This document shows positions 21,732 through 32,390 of a stretch of DNA of 64,000 nt, piece by piece. Made by a program: the position numbers and the translations under genes. Origin of the DNA: Haemophilus influenzae (lineage in GTDB: Bacteria; Pseudomonadota; Gammaproteobacteria; Enterobacterales; Pasteurellaceae); NCBI GenBank assembly GCA_923172585.1, contig OV298644.1, forward strand, positions 389,427 through 453,426, read 5' to 3'. The notes beneath the pieces are model-generated. The model ran no database searches. It was not told the origin of the DNA and worked only from the letters and a program-made list of their open reading frames with translations. Positions within the stretch are counted from its first letter, which is position 1, and each line of letters opens with the position of its first letter.

Positions 21732-23048
21732 TTAGATTTCTGTTAAATCTACATTTTTAGTCTCTTTTGAGGCTAATAATGCCAAGAAAGTCATTAATGC
21801 ATTGATTGCTAAATAAATTCCTACGCCCATTACACCGAATGACGCGTTAATTTTTAAAGAAATCATTGCTGCAATTGTTGCACCAATAATTGATGCTAAA
21901 TTATACGCAAGAGAGGCACCTGAATAACGGACTTCTGTTGGGAATAATTCTGGTAATAGCGCAGCCATTGGACCAAATGTCATTCCCATAATCGCCATAC
22001 CAATCACTAAAAATGCAAATACGCTAACTGGAGTGCCATTTTCTAAGAATAACGGCATTGCTAAACCAAGCACGCCGATAGCAATAGTCACCCAAATCAA
22101 CCATTTACGACGACCGATTTTATCGGCATAAAAACCGGAAATACTGATAAAAATACCAAATACAATGGCACTAATTAATAACAAGCCAGTAAATGTATTT
22201 GCTGGGATACCTAAGCCAAGCGCATAACCTGCTTCAGAAAGCTTTGGCGCGGTTCGAGAATATGCCTGCGCAAAAGCCGTCATAATGTAAAACAAAGAAT
22301 AAGTTGCCACCATAATAAATGTACCAATGATCATTGGTTTTAAGTGTTTGGTAAACACAACTCTCACTGGTGCATTCAATTTTTTGCCTTTTTGCTCTGC
22401 TTCCACAAATACGTGGCTTTCGTGCAAAGTTAAGCGAACATATAAACCAACTGCAACTAATAAAATGGAAGATACAAATGGAATACGCCACGCCCATTCA
22501 ACAAGTGCATTATGACCAAGTAAATAGCTAACTAAGAAGAACGTTCCATTAGCGACAAATAAACCAATTGGTGCGCCTAATTGAGGGAAAGTACCGTACC
22601 AAGCTCGTTTTCCTTCTGGTGCATTTTCTGTTGCGACTAACGCTGCACCGCCCCATTCTCCACCAAGTCCAATTCCTTGACCTACGCGACATACACAAAG
22701 CAAAATCGGCGCCCAGATACCAATTTGAGCATAATTAGGAAGTAAACCAATTACTACCGTTGAACCACCCATTAAAACAAGAGAGGCAACCAAGGTTTTT
22801 TTACGACCAATTTTATCGCCAAAGTGACCGAATAATGCCGAACCAATAGGACGTGCAAAGAATGCTAAAGCAAGCGTAGAAAGAGAAAGTAAATCATTAG
22901 AAAGCGGATCATCGCTATGAAAGAATTGCGTATTGAAAACTAATACAGCGGCAGCCGCATAAATATAATAATCAAAAAATTCAATTGCTGTACCGACCAT
23001 CGAGGCTAACGCCACTTTCATCGGATTATTACGAAGTTGTGTAGACAT
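21732..23048 (-). CDS. MHS-family MFS transporter (ProP/ShiA type)
   Basis: A 438-residue, 12-helix inner-membrane carrier of the metabolite:H+ symporter family. The signature loops are present: GSALFGHFGDKIGRKKTL between helices 2 and 3, GQGIGLGGEWGGAALV in helix 4, and FYADKIGRRKWL after helix 7. Members carry proline/betaine, shikimate, citrate or alpha-ketoglutarate; the substrate here cannot be told from sequence. No gene is co-directional and adjacent, so there is no operon clue. Confidence is high for family and low for substrate. Confidence 0.92.
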   Translation of the reverse strand: MSTQLRNNPMKVALASMVGTAIEFFDYYIYAAAAVLVFNTQFFHSDDPLSNDLLSLSTLALAFFARPIGSALFGHFGDKIGRKKTLVASLVLMGGSTVVIGLLPNYAQIGIWAPILLCVCRVGQGIGLGGEWGGAALVATENAPEGKRAWYGTFPQLGAPIGLFVANGTFFLVSYLLGHNALVEWAWRIPFVSSILLVAVGLYVRLTLHESHVFVEAEQKGKKLNAPVRVVFTKHLKPMIIGTFIMVATYSLFYIMTAFAQAYSRTAPKLSEAGYALGLGIPANTFTGLLLISAIVFGIFISISGFYADKIGRRKWLIWVTIAIGVLGLAMPLFLENGTPVSVFAFLVIGMAIMGMTFGPMAALLPELFPTEVRYSGASLAYNLASIIGATIAAMISLKINASFGVMGVGIYLAINALMTFLALLASKETKNVDLTEI

Positions 23049-23135
23049 TGTGTTTCCTTAGAAGTTTATTATAAAGAGAAAGGATTGAATCCTAGCATTT
23101 TAACTAAGGTCTAACAATTTTTAATATGCAATTTT

Positions 23136-23846
23136 CTATTTTTTAGAGAAATATTTTGAGTTTTCTAAATGTGAGTTATGTCCAGCGCAGGGAATTGTCA
23201 CTAAATCAATTTGATTTTCTTTGGCTAATACTTGGAACTTATGATCTCTTTCGCCACAAAAATAAAAAAATGGCAAAGAACTTAACCGCACTTTTTCACT
23301 AAAATCAGGTTGTTTGGATAGACTTGTCGCCATCAGCATCTTGCCAATATTTTCACCGCAATTTGATTTTCGTTTTTCAACCAACTGTAATCTTTCTTCT
23401 GTAGTCAAATGAGAAAACACAGGTTGTTGATACCAATCATTCAACACTTTTTCTGGTGGTTCTTGTATAAAACGTTGCGCCCAAGCAAAATCCTGCTGAA
23501 AACGAGCCTGCTTTTCTTCGTCAGTTTTTAAACCTAGATTCGCTCCTTCTAAAATAACGCCTTGCAAATTAGATCGTTCCACCTGAGCTTGCAGCGCATA
23601 ATACAAAGCGATCCTGCCACCTAGAGAATACCCAACAAGAAAATAGGGTTCATTTTTCACCGCACTTTTAATTTGCTTAGCCAAATACTCAGCCGTTTCT
23701 TCAAAATTTGTGACTTCAATGTCTTTAGCTTGCCCGTGAAAAGGCAAATCTAGTGCAATACAATTAAAGTGCGGTAGATTTTCAATGACTTTTTGCCAGT
23801 CATTTTTTGTACCAAGAAGTCCGTGAAGAAAAATGATGTTTATCAT
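23136..23846 (-). CDS. menH: SHCHC synthase MenH
   Basis: This 236-residue alpha/beta hydrolase-fold enzyme removes pyruvate from SEPHCHC to give SHCHC in menaquinone synthesis. The oxyanion/start motif FLHGLLGTKNDW is at residues 6-17, the nucleophile serine is in GYSLGGR near residue 87, the acidic residue is in CGERDHKF, and the histidine is in CAGHNSHLENS. It lies directly downstream of menD in the same direction, which fixes the assignment. Two uptake cores lie inside the gene (23659, 23767) and one more at 23285. Confidence 0.95.
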   Translation of the reverse strand: MINIIFLHGLLGTKNDWQKVIENLPHFNCIALDLPFHGQAKDIEVTNFEETAEYLAKQIKSAVKNEPYFLVGYSLGGRIALYYALQAQVERSNLQGVILEGANLGLKTDEEKQARFQQDFAWAQRFIQEPPEKVLNDWYQQPVFSHLTTEERLQLVEKRKSNCGENIGKMLMATSLSKQPDFSEKVRLSSLPFFYFCGERDHKFQVLAKENQIDLVTIPCAGHNSHLENSKYFSKK

Positions 23847-23906
23847 TGAAGGGATTATTGATAGAAATAATAAAATATGGCGGACTAAAGCCCGCCTACA
23901 GAATAT

Positions 23907-25613
23907 TTAAGCACCAATCACGGCGTGACTAATTTGATCGATTAAGCGTTTATACAAACTACTACCATCACTCGGATTCGTTTTAATTTCAATTAACGTT
24001 GCCTTGCGACGACTATAAGCCTGTTTAACAACGGAATTGAGATCCGCCCAAGTATAAGGATGAGCGTATTTGAGATCGAACATTGCCGCGATTTGAGAAA
24101 AATCGCCATTATGCGGTAATCGATAGAACTGATCTTTGACTTGTTCATCCACAGGTAACATATCAAAAATTGCGCCACCATTATTATTGATCACAAAGAT
24201 TAGCGTTGGTTGCGTAACGTTTTTGAATAATGCGAAAGAATTCAAATCATATAAAGTGGACGTATCGCCAATCACCGCAACAACAGGTTTATTTGAACCA
24301 ATACCTATTCCAGCAGCAGTAGCCAACAAACCATCAATTCCACTCGCACCACGATTGGTATAAACGGGATAACTTTCTGGTAATTGCGTTAGCGCATCAA
24401 CCAGACGAACAAGTAAACTATTACCTAAAAATAAAACACCGTTATAAGGTAAAAGTGTTGGTAAACGTAATGCGAGCGAGGCTTCCGTTAAATTTCCGCC
24501 TACTTGCTGTTCAATAAAGGTCGCACAGAACTTAGATAAAGCTAACGGCTCAAGCAACCAAGGCTTTTGGCGTAAAGGTGGATGCGCACGCAACCAATGA
24601 TGTGCTTTCGCATTGAATCTTGTCAATGAATGATGGTAAGGATCTAATGCTTTACCGCTTTGTTCAACTAGCCAAAATTCCCCTTTAAACGCTTGCAAGA
24701 ATTGATTAATGCGTTTACTAATAAAACGCGCACCAAATTGAATCACAATATCAGCTTGTAGAAGTTTTTCACGAACAGTTTGGTTTGCTAGCCAAATATC
24801 TTCATAAGGTGTCGTTGGAACAACACCAGATTGAATATCCGTCAGTAACACCCAGCCCATAGCACTTGCCCAAGAATTAATGCCCATCGCTTGTTCTGCA
24901 GGTAATTGACCAACCACAACGACACCACGTTTGGTACGCCAATGATCCCAATTTTCATGCATTAATACTTCGTTTTGTTGGACTTCTACATTTATCCAAG
25001 ACTTGTTTTGAATTAACCAGCGTTGTAACGGCTGTAGCCAACTATGGGAATTTACTTCCTCATCAGTTGCATCATAAAGTGGCTCGGCAAATGGGACATT
25101 AATATGAACAACGCCACCTTGTTGTTTTTGTTGGAAAACTGCCTGTTCAAGTAGAGAAATTAACCACTGCGCAGAATAATCAGCATTCGGTTTAGGTAAA
25201 TTAACATTTGCAACTGGATACTGACCAAACATATTTTGTTGCAAAATGGCCTGATTTGCGCCGCACTCCCAAAGTTCTGGTGGACGATCAGCAGTTAAAA
25301 CAAATAAATTCACACCAGTTTGGCGTGCTTCAATAATGGCAGGATAAAGGTTTGCTGTTGCAGTACCTGATGTAACAATAATTGCAACAGGCGATTGAGT
25401 TGCCTTAGCAATACCAAGTGCAAAAAAACCTAAACCGCGTTCATCAAAATGCGTATGACAAGTGACTGAACCTGCATTTTGCAAACGTACGGCTTCTAGA
25501 GTTAAAGGTGTCGAACGCGAACCTGGCGCGATACAAACGTGAGAAACGCCTTGGCGCACCAAGGTTTCTAAAATCACTTTCGACCAACAACGATTAAACA
25601 CGCTTACCGACAT
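23907..25613 (-). CDS. menD: SEPHCHC synthase MenD
   Basis: A 568-residue thiamine-diphosphate enzyme that joins isochorismate and 2-oxoglutarate. The N-terminal CIAPGSRSTPLTLEAVR and HFDERGLGFFALG (ThDP-activating glutamate region) and the C-terminal VIGDTSTLYDLNSF...NNNGGAIFDMLP diphosphate/magnesium site are all present. ATG at 25613 is chosen because GGAG precedes it by seven bases; the longer frame to 25631 would overlap the menF stop. It lies between menF and menH, forming menF-menD-menH. Confidence 0.97.
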   Translation of the reverse strand: MSVSVFNRCWSKVILETLVRQGVSHVCIAPGSRSTPLTLEAVRLQNAGSVTCHTHFDERGLGFFALGIAKATQSPVAIIVTSGTATANLYPAIIEARQTGVNLFVLTADRPPELWECGANQAILQQNMFGQYPVANVNLPKPNADYSAQWLISLLEQAVFQQKQQGGVVHINVPFAEPLYDATDEEVNSHSWLQPLQRWLIQNKSWINVEVQQNEVLMHENWDHWRTKRGVVVVGQLPAEQAMGINSWASAMGWVLLTDIQSGVVPTTPYEDIWLANQTVREKLLQADIVIQFGARFISKRINQFLQAFKGEFWLVEQSGKALDPYHHSLTRFNAKAHHWLRAHPPLRQKPWLLEPLALSKFCATFIEQQVGGNLTEASLALRLPTLLPYNGVLFLGNSLLVRLVDALTQLPESYPVYTNRGASGIDGLLATAAGIGIGSNKPVVAVIGDTSTLYDLNSFALFKNVTQPTLIFVINNNGGAIFDMLPVDEQVKDQFYRLPHNGDFSQIAAMFDLKYAHPYTWADLNSVVKQAYSRRKATLIEIKTNPSDGSSLYKRLIDQISHAVIGA

Positions 25614-25627
25614 TTTTTTCTCCGTTA

Positions 25628-26899
25628 TCATTTTTCTTCTGCAAACAAGGAAATTAACCCTGCTGCTTTACGTTCAATTTCTTTCCATTCTTCCAATGGC
25701 TGCGAGCCTGCCACAATGCCCGCGCCAGCAAATACTCGAATACGATGACCTTCAATAAAAGCAGAACGAATCGCCACACAAAACTCTGAACATACATCGC
25801 TCATCACGCCCAATGTTCCCGCATACCAGCCTCGATCAAAGGTTTCGATTTCTGACAAAATCATTTTGGCTTGTTGCTGTGGCAAACCAGATACTGCAGC
25901 TGTAGGATGAATCGCTTTTAATATATTTACATCTGCATAATGTGCGGTCAAATTTGCACGAATTTTACGAATCAAATGTTGTACTTTACGTAACGGTTTC
26001 AATTCCACATTGCTTACATCAAAACTTTCTACTTGCTTACGTAAATTCTGCGAAATATCTTCTACGACCAACCAATTTTCTTTTAAATTTTTCTCATCAT
26101 TTAACAACCAATTGGCTTGAGATTGCGTTTCTTCCTCACTTTCAGAAACCGATGCTGTCCCCGCCAAAGCTTCGGTTAGCAACAAATTATACTCACGAGC
26201 AAATAGGCGTTCTGGCGTAGAACCAACAAAAACCGAATGAGAATTTTCAGCCCATAAAAAATGATAACAACCTTGATTTTGTTTTTCGCTTTCTGCTAAA
26301 AAATCGTAGGCATTAATCGCTTGCTTTAAATGAAAAGTGGTTTCATTGGCTAACACAATTTTTGTCAGCTCTCCACTTTTAATTTCCACCAAAGCCTGAT
26401 TGACCCAATCACACCAAGTTCTTTCATTAGCTCGAGGCTCTGTATGCAAAGGAATCTGTTTTGGCAAAGCTGAAAGTGCGGTGAGATTTCCAAAAGTTTT
26501 GAGGTGAGCTAAAGTATCATTCGCACTTTGCTCATTTTTCACAAAAAAGGATACCAACGTGCCTTTATTATCCTGTTCAACAAGCATTTTAGGTAATACA
26601 AATTGTGCGGTACCTTGAAATTGCAAACCGCCGACCAGTGGGAAACCACTTTCTTCAATAAACTCTTGCGCTAAATTTAACTGTGAAAATGACTGCACTG
26701 CCCCAAGCGCAGCCAATGCTTTTTCTTCATCACGAAAATGTAAATAAAATTGAGGATACGCAGATTGACCTTTCAGCCACGCCAACAAATCGACCTTGTC
26801 CAGTTTTACCTGAAAACGGACAAGTTCATTCGTTGATTGCTGTAAATATGCGTGAATTTGCGATTTTAACTCGCCTATTGCCTGCGCTAAATAACTCAT
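25628..26899 (-). CDS. menF: Menaquinone-type isochorismate synthase MenF
   Basis: A chorismate-binding enzyme converting chorismate to isochorismate, first step of the menaquinone branch. Conserved C-terminal features include VVEDISQNLRK, HLIRKIRANL, HPTAAVSGLPQ, DRGWYAGTLG and AGAGIVAGSQPLEEW. ATG at 26899 gives 423 residues and aligns with the E. coli start; a GTG at 26920 would add seven residues. Neither has a clear ribosome site. Fifteen bases separate its stop from the menD start, so the genes are one operon. An uptake core lies at 26474. Confidence 0.95.
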   Translation of the reverse strand: MSYLAQAIGELKSQIHAYLQQSTNELVRFQVKLDKVDLLAWLKGQSAYPQFYLHFRDEEKALAALGAVQSFSQLNLAQEFIEESGFPLVGGLQFQGTAQFVLPKMLVEQDNKGTLVSFFVKNEQSANDTLAHLKTFGNLTALSALPKQIPLHTEPRANERTWCDWVNQALVEIKSGELTKIVLANETTFHLKQAINAYDFLAESEKQNQGCYHFLWAENSHSVFVGSTPERLFAREYNLLLTEALAGTASVSESEEETQSQANWLLNDEKNLKENWLVVEDISQNLRKQVESFDVSNVELKPLRKVQHLIRKIRANLTAHYADVNILKAIHPTAAVSGLPQQQAKMILSEIETFDRGWYAGTLGVMSDVCSEFCVAIRSAFIEGHRIRVFAGAGIVAGSQPLEEWKEIERKAAGLISLFAEEK

Positions 26900-27055
26900 T
26901 AGATTTTGTTTTAAATACACAAAAAATTAGCCGTATTCTACCGCAGATTGTTAATGACAAAAAATTTTTTTACAAAATCTTTTCAATATTAAAAATTCAG
27001 CGTAAATTAACCGCACTTTTCTCGAAAAATTTATTAGAAACAAAAGGATTTCACT

Positions 27056-28270
27056 ATGCGATTATTCCCAAAATCCGACAAATTAGAACACGTATGTTAT
27101 GACATTCGCGGGCCTGTGCATAAAGAAGCACTACGCTTAGAAGAAGAAGGCAATAAAATTTTAAAATTAAATATCGGTAATCCCGCACCTTTCGGTTTTG
27201 AAGCACCAGATGAAATTTTAGTGGATGTGCTACGTAATTTGCCATCAGCTCAAGGCTACTGTGATTCAAAAGGGTTATATTCTGCTCGTAAAGCCATTGT
27301 TCAATATTACCAATCAAAAGGGATTCTCGGCGCGACCGTCAATGATGTGTATATTGGTAACGGCGTATCTGAGCTTATCACAATGGCTATGCAAGCACTG
27401 CTCAATGATGGCGATGAAGTACTCGTGCCGATGCCTGATTATCCGCTTTGGACTGCTGCGGTAACCCTTTCTGGTGGTAAAGCAGTGCATTATCTCTGTG
27501 ATGAAGAAGCAAATTGGTTTCCCGCTATTGATGATATTAAAGCCAAGGTGAATGCGAAGACTAAAGCGATTGTCATCATCAACCCGAACAACCCAACGGG
27601 TGCTGTGTATAGCAAAGAATTATTACAAGAAATTGTAGAAATCGCTCGCCAAAATAATTTGATTATCTTCGCTGACGAAATCTACGACAAAATTTTATAT
27701 GATGGCGCAGTACATCATCACATTGCCGCACTTGCTCCTGATTTATTAACGGTTACGCTGAATGGGTTATCAAAAGCTTATCGAGTTGCAGGCTTCCGCC
27801 AAGGCTGGATGATTTTAAACGGTCCAAAACATAATGCGAAAGGTTATATTGAGGGATTGGATATGCTGGCATCAATGCGTTTATGTGCCAACGTACCAAT
27901 GCAACATGCAATTCAAACCGCACTTGGTGGCTATCAAAGTATTAATGAATTTATTTTACCGGGCGGTCGATTACTTGAGCAACGAAACAAAGCCTATGAT
28001 CTCATCACTCAAATACCCGGCATTACTTGCGTGAAACCAATGGGGGCGATGTATATGTTCCCGAAAATTGATGTGAAAAAATTCAATATTCACAGTGATG
28101 AAAAAATGGTGCTGGATTTACTCCGCCAAGAAAAAGTACTACTTGTGCACGGTAAAGGATTTAATTGGCATTCACCAGATCACTTCCGTATTGTTACTCT
28201 TCCTTATGTGAATCAGCTTGAAGAAGCCATTACAAAGTTAGCAAGATTTTTGTCGGATTACCGTCAATAA
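27056..28270 (+). CDS. alaA: Glutamate-pyruvate aminotransferase AlaA
   Basis: A 404-residue class I/II aminotransferase making alanine from pyruvate with glutamate. The PLP site shows NPNNPTGAVY, FADEIYDKILYDG and the Schiff-base lysine in NGLSKAYRVAGFRQGWM. The C-terminal arginine motif is in HFRIVTLPY. It was formerly annotated as a generic aspartate aminotransferase. AAAGGA lies eight bases upstream of ATG. It is divergent from menF, followed by a clear terminator, and therefore probably monocistronic. Confidence 0.95.
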   Translation: MRLFPKSDKLEHVCYDIRGPVHKEALRLEEEGNKILKLNIGNPAPFGFEAPDEILVDVLRNLPSAQGYCDSKGLYSARKAIVQYYQSKGILGATVNDVYIGNGVSELITMAMQALLNDGDEVLVPMPDYPLWTAAVTLSGGKAVHYLCDEEANWFPAIDDIKAKVNAKTKAIVIINPNNPTGAVYSKELLQEIVEIARQNNLIIFADEIYDKILYDGAVHHHIAALAPDLLTVTLNGLSKAYRVAGFRQGWMILNGPKHNAKGYIEGLDMLASMRLCANVPMQHAIQTALGGYQSINEFILPGGRLLEQRNKAYDLITQIPGITCVKPMGAMYMFPKIDVKKFNIHSDEKMVLDLLRQEKVLLVHGKGFNWHSPDHFRIVTLPYVNQLEEAITKLARFLSDYRQ

Positions 28271-28291
28271 TGAATGCTTTGACAACATTAC

Positions 28292-28317
28292 AAAGGGGAC
28301 TAAATGTCCCCTTTTTA
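28292..28317 (+). terminator. Rho-independent terminator of alaA
   Basis: AAAGGGGAC (28292-28300) pairs with GTCCCCTTT (28306-28314), five-base loop, then TT(T)A. It lies 21 bases after the alaA stop. Confidence 0.9.
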
Positions 28318-28331
28318 TCGATATAAATATA

Positions 28332-28364
28332 TTGCACTTTCCTTGCGTACTATTATAATAGTGC
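28332..28364 (+). promoter_or_regulatory. mtr promoter overlapped by TrpR-type operator
   Basis: A -35 TTGCAC (28332-28337), 16-bp spacer and -10 TATAAT (28354-28359) precede mtr. Across the -10 lies an 18-bp dyad, GTACTATTATAATAGTGC (28347-28364), symmetrical at eight of nine pairs. The half-site GTACTA resembles the TrpR operator half-site of enteric trp and mtr promoters. Repression by tryptophan-bound TrpR would block polymerase directly. This is inference from the motif and the gene it precedes. Confidence 0.65.
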
Positions 28365-28386
28365 AAATTTATTTTAGAGGCATTTT

Positions 28387-29643
28387 ATGATACAACAAAA
28401 ATCTCCTTCTCTCTTAGGCGGTGCAATGATCATTGCAGGTACAGCGATTGGTGCAGGCATGCTGGCTAACCCAACTTCAACAGCAGGTGTATGGTTTATT
28501 GGTTCAATTCTTGCTTTAATTTATACTTGGTTTTGTATGACGACCTCAGGATTAATGATCCTAGAAGCTAATCTACATTATCCAACAGGTTCAAGTTTTG
28601 ACACTATCGTTAAAGATTTATTAGGAAAAAGTTGGAATACTATCAATGGTCTTTCTGTTGCTTTCGTCTTGTATATTTTGACTTATGCCTACATAACCTC
28701 AGGCGGAGGCATTACACAGAATCTGCTCAACCAAGCATTCAGTTCTGCTGAAAGTGCGGTAGATATTGGGCGAACTTCAGGATCTTTAATTTTCTGCCTT
28801 ATTCTTGCAGCCTTTGTATGGCTTTCAACCAAAGCAGTGGATCGTTTCACAACCGTGTTAATTGTCGGGATGGTGGTTGCTTTTTTCCTTTCTACTACTG
28901 GTTTATTAAGCTCTGTAAAAACAGCAGTTTTATTCAATACCGTTGCTGAAAGTGAGCAAACATATTTACCTTATTTATTGACCGCACTTCCAGTTTGTCT
29001 CGTGTCGTTTGGTTTCCACGGAAATGTCCCGAGTCTCGTCAAATATTACGATCGTGATGGTCGTCGCGTGATGAAATCGATCTTTATTGGTACGAGCTTA
29101 GCATTAGTGATTTACATCTTATGGCAGCTCGCTGTACAAGGTAATTTACCACGCACTGAATTTGCGCCAGTCATTGAAAAAGGCGGCGATGTTTCTGCAT
29201 TATTAGAGGCTTTACATAAATATATTGAAGTGGAATACCTTTCCGTCGCATTAAATTTCTTTGCTTATATGGCAATTTCTACTTCATTCTTAGGCGTCAC
29301 TTTAGGGTTATTTGACTATATTGCGGATCTATTTAAATTTGACGATAGCTTATTGGGCAGAACAAAAACAACACTTGTTACTTTTTTACCGCCATTATTG
29401 CTAAGCCTGCAATTTCCTTATGGATTTGTGATTGCCATTGGTTACGCTGGATTGGCAGCAACAATTTGGGCTGCAATTGTCCCCGCACTTCTTGCCAAAG
29501 CAAGCCGTCAAAAATTCCCACAAGCAAGTTATAAAGTATACGGCGGAAATTTTATGATTGGTTTTGTAATGTTATTTGGCATATTAAATATTGTGGCGCA
29601 AATTGGGGTAAACTTAGGTTGGTTTGCAAGTTTTACTGGGTAA
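28387..29643 (+). CDS. mtr: Tryptophan-specific permease Mtr
   Basis: A 418-residue, about 11-helix inner-membrane amino acid:H+ symporter of the HAAAP family. It is close to E. coli Mtr from the start: PSLLGGAMIIAGTAIGAGM, then LMILEANLHYPTGSSFDTI, VLYILTYAYITSGG, SFGFHGNVPSLVKYY and IGYAGLAATIWAAIVPALLA. Mtr is preferred over TyrP on these stretches and on the TrpR-type operator at the promoter. GAGG lies eight bases before ATG. It stands alone, with a dyad in the gap to the convergent sdaA. Confidence 0.93.
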   Translation: MIQQKSPSLLGGAMIIAGTAIGAGMLANPTSTAGVWFIGSILALIYTWFCMTTSGLMILEANLHYPTGSSFDTIVKDLLGKSWNTINGLSVAFVLYILTYAYITSGGGITQNLLNQAFSSAESAVDIGRTSGSLIFCLILAAFVWLSTKAVDRFTTVLIVGMVVAFFLSTTGLLSSVKTAVLFNTVAESEQTYLPYLLTALPVCLVSFGFHGNVPSLVKYYDRDGRRVMKSIFIGTSLALVIYILWQLAVQGNLPRTEFAPVIEKGGDVSALLEALHKYIEVEYLSVALNFFAYMAISTSFLGVTLGLFDYIADLFKFDDSLLGRTKTTLVTFLPPLLLSLQFPYGFVIAIGYAGLAATIWAAIVPALLAKASRQKFPQASYKVYGGNFMIGFVMLFGILNIVAQIGVNLGWFASFTG

Positions 29644-29676
29644 GTTTTAAAAAATAAATTTAAATTATTAAATAGC

Positions 29677-29726
29677 GATCTGCACTTTAACAGTGGGTTA
29701 TGTAGTCCAACTCATTCGTGCAGATC
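29677..29726. terminator. Possible terminator between convergent mtr and sdaA
   Basis: GATCTGCAC (29677-29685) pairs with GTGCAGATC (29718-29726) around a 32-base loop. There is no long T-tract, so strength is uncertain. Its place between converging genes supports the reading. Confidence 0.45.
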
Positions 29727-29750
29727 AGCCCTTAATTATTTTACTTTTTA

Positions 29751-31117
29751 TTAGTTACAAACAATCTTAACTGCAAGTCCGCCTTGAGATGTTTCGCGAT
29801 ACTTGGCGTTCATATCTTTACCTGTTTCGTACATGGTTTCAATCACTTTATCCAAGCTTACTCTTGGATTAGTGGTGCGGCGTAAAGCCATACGCGATGC
29901 ATTGATTGCTTTAACTGAAGCAATCGCATTGCGTTCGATACAAGGTACTTGAACTTGACCTCCGACAGGGTCGCAAGTTAATCCTAAATTATGCTCCATT
30001 GCAATTTCAGCTGCGATGCATACTTGTAGTGGATTGCCACCCAAAATTTCAGCTAGTCCTGCAGCCGCCATTGAACAGGCTACACCCACTTCGCCTTGAC
30101 AACCCACTTCTGCACCAGAAATAGAAGCGTTCATCTTATAAAGTGAACCAATCATCCCTGCGGCTAATAAATAGCGTTCAATGATTTCAGGTGTTAATGG
30201 CGAGATGAATTTTTCATAGTAAGCTAATACTGCTGGAATAATCCCGCACGCACCGTTAGTTGGTGCCGTAACCACGCGTCCACCTGCTGCATTTTCTTCA
30301 TTGACAGCAAGCGCAAACATATTGACCCAGTCGATTACGCGCATTGGATCGTTAGATAAATTCGTATTTGCTTGCAACGCACGATAAAGTGAAGCTGCAC
30401 GACGTGGTACTCTTAATGGGCCAGGTAAAATACCCTCTGTGTGAATGCCGTGTTCAATACAAGCCTGCATCGTTTTCCAGACATTCTCTAGATGAGCACT
30501 AACAGCCTCTTTGCCATTCAATGCGATTTCATTTTCCAACATCACAGTGGAAAGCATTAAGCCGTTATCACTACAATGTTTCAAAATATCTTCGGCATTT
30601 TTGTAAGGATAAGGCACTTGGACTGTGTTTTTTTCTTCTTTGCCAAAATGGGCTTCATCGACAATAAAACCACCCCCAATCGAATAATAGGTTTGGCGAT
30701 AAAGCTCTGTGCGATTTTCATCAAGAGCGGTAATTGTCATGCCATTTTCGTGCAATTTTAAAAAGTGCGGTGGAAAATGAGATTATTTTCAAAATCAAAT
30801 TTTACTATCTTTTGACCAACATTAATGGGTAAAAGCGCAGTTTGTTTCACTTTCTCGATGAAGCCTGAAATCATATCAATATCCACATTATGTGGTAAAT
30901 AACCCGCTAACCCCATAATAATGGCAATATCTGTACTGTGTCCTCGTCCTGTCATTGAAAGAGAACCGTACACATCTACGTGAATTTCAGTAGTTTGTTC
31001 AAATTGATTTCGTTTAATTAAGTCGTCTATAAATTGTTTACCCGCTTTCATCGGACTGACCGTGTGGGAACTTGATGGCCCAATTCCCACTTTAAACATA
31101 TCAAATACGCTAATCAT
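29751..31117 (-). pseudogene. sdaA: L-serine dehydratase SdaA, single frameshift
   Basis: Two abutting frames make one enzyme. The N-terminal part (31117 to 30758) has the beta domain (VGIGPSSSHTVSPMKAG, YGSLSMTGRGHSTD). The C-terminal part (to 29751) carries the iron-sulfur cysteines in [16 protein letters not shown] and VPCIERN. Restoring one T in the run beside the uptake core near 30757-30765 joins IFHRTF to [10 protein letters not shown] and gives a normal enzyme of about 455 residues, which deaminates serine to pyruvate with a [4Fe-4S] cluster. Otherwise the gene is clean. It follows sdaC in the same direction with a 34-base gap. Confidence 0.9.
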
Positions 31118-31151
31118 AAATTTCTCAAAATTCGTTAAAAATTAAAGGCGA

Positions 31152-32390
31152 TTATAATAATCCATAAACAACTGCAGAAATAGCAATCAGCCCCATAATT
31201 GTTACAAATACATTACTGAAATGTCCGCTGTAGCGTTTCATTGCTGGGATTTTTCGAATCGCGTACATTGGCATGATAAACAAAATCATCGCAATGATTG
31301 GACCGCCAAGAGATTCGATTAAGCCTAAGATACTTGGATTAATAATCGCAACGCCCCATAACGTTAATAAGAAGAAAAGTGCGGTCGCATAATTGAGTTT
31401 TTTACGATTTACTGCTTCACCTTTCATTTTTAAATATAAACCTTCTAAGCCTTCACGCGCCCCCATATAGTGACCGAAGAATGAACTAGTAATCGCTAAG
31501 AATGCAACAAGCGGGCCAAAATAAGAGATATATGGATTATCAAATTTATTCGCTAAGAAAGACAAGATACTAATATTCTGTTCTTTTGCTGCCACTAATT
31601 CTTCAGGTGTTAATGTTAGTACACAGCTAAATACGAAGAACATTACAAAGAATAACAAAATCGTTGAGGCGCCTTTTTCTGTATGGCTGATATGGCGTTC
31701 TGCACCCTCAAACGTTTTGTATTCACGGAATTGTGAGCAAGTGAAAGATGAAATTGCTGGTGAATGGTTAAATGAAAATACTAATACGGGAATGGTTAGC
31801 CATAAAGTTGTTAAGAAACCGCCTGCTGTTGGAAGTTCATATAATACGGCACTATTCCATTCAGGAATTAAGTAAATAGAAAGAACAAATAAAATTAAGA
31901 CTAACGGATAAACAAGCCATTCTGTGATTTTTAACATCACTTTTTCATTAAATAACATCACGGAAATCAATACCGCAATTAATACAAAAGAGAGAATGAC
32001 TCGATTTGGTGATGCCATACCAAGTTGATTTACAATAAAAGAATCTACGGTGTTAGTAATACCGTTACCGTAAATCAACAGAATAGGGAAAATCGCGAAA
32101 AAATAAAGTAAGGTAATAAGTTTACCCGCTGTTTTACCAAAGTGTTCTTCCACTACTTCAGTAATATCGCTGCCAGGATTTTTTGATGAAAGTACAAAGT
32201 AGGCTAAGCCACGGTGAGCAAAATAAGTCATTGGCCCGACGATAATTGCCATTAAAACTAACGGCCAAAATCCACCCATCCCTGCGTTAATCGGCAAGAA
32301 CAATACGCCCGCGCCAACCGCCGTACCGAAAAGGTTTAACATCCATGTTGCATCAAATTTGTTCCATTTGAGTTTTTCTGTTGGTTTCAT
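31152..32390 (-). CDS. sdaC: Serine transporter SdaC
   Basis: A 412-residue, 11-helix HAAAP-family serine:H+ symporter in the inner membrane. The start region [21 protein letters not shown] is the family signature; [27 protein letters not shown] and [11 protein letters not shown] follow. ATG at 32390 is preceded by TTTGGAG with seven-base spacing; a TTG at 32402 is unlikely. The pairing with sdaA directly downstream makes a serine uptake and catabolism operon, as in E. coli. Confidence 0.96.
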   Translation of the reverse strand: MKPTEKLKWNKFDATWMLNLFGTAVGAGVLFLPINAGMGGFWPLVLMAIIVGPMTYFAHRGLAYFVLSSKNPGSDITEVVEEHFGKTAGKLITLLYFFAIFPILLIYGNGITNTVDSFIVNQLGMASPNRVILSFVLIAVLISVMLFNEKVMLKITEWLVYPLVLILFVLSIYLIPEWNSAVLYELPTAGGFLTTLWLTIPVLVFSFNHSPAISSFTCSQFREYKTFEGAERHISHTEKGASTILLFFVMFFVFSCVLTLTPEELVAAKEQNISILSFLANKFDNPYISYFGPLVAFLAITSSFFGHYMGAREGLEGLYLKMKGEAVNRKKLNYATALFFLLTLWGVAIINPSILGLIESLGGPIIAMILFIMPMYAIRKIPAMKRYSGHFSNVFVTIMGLIAISAVVYGLL

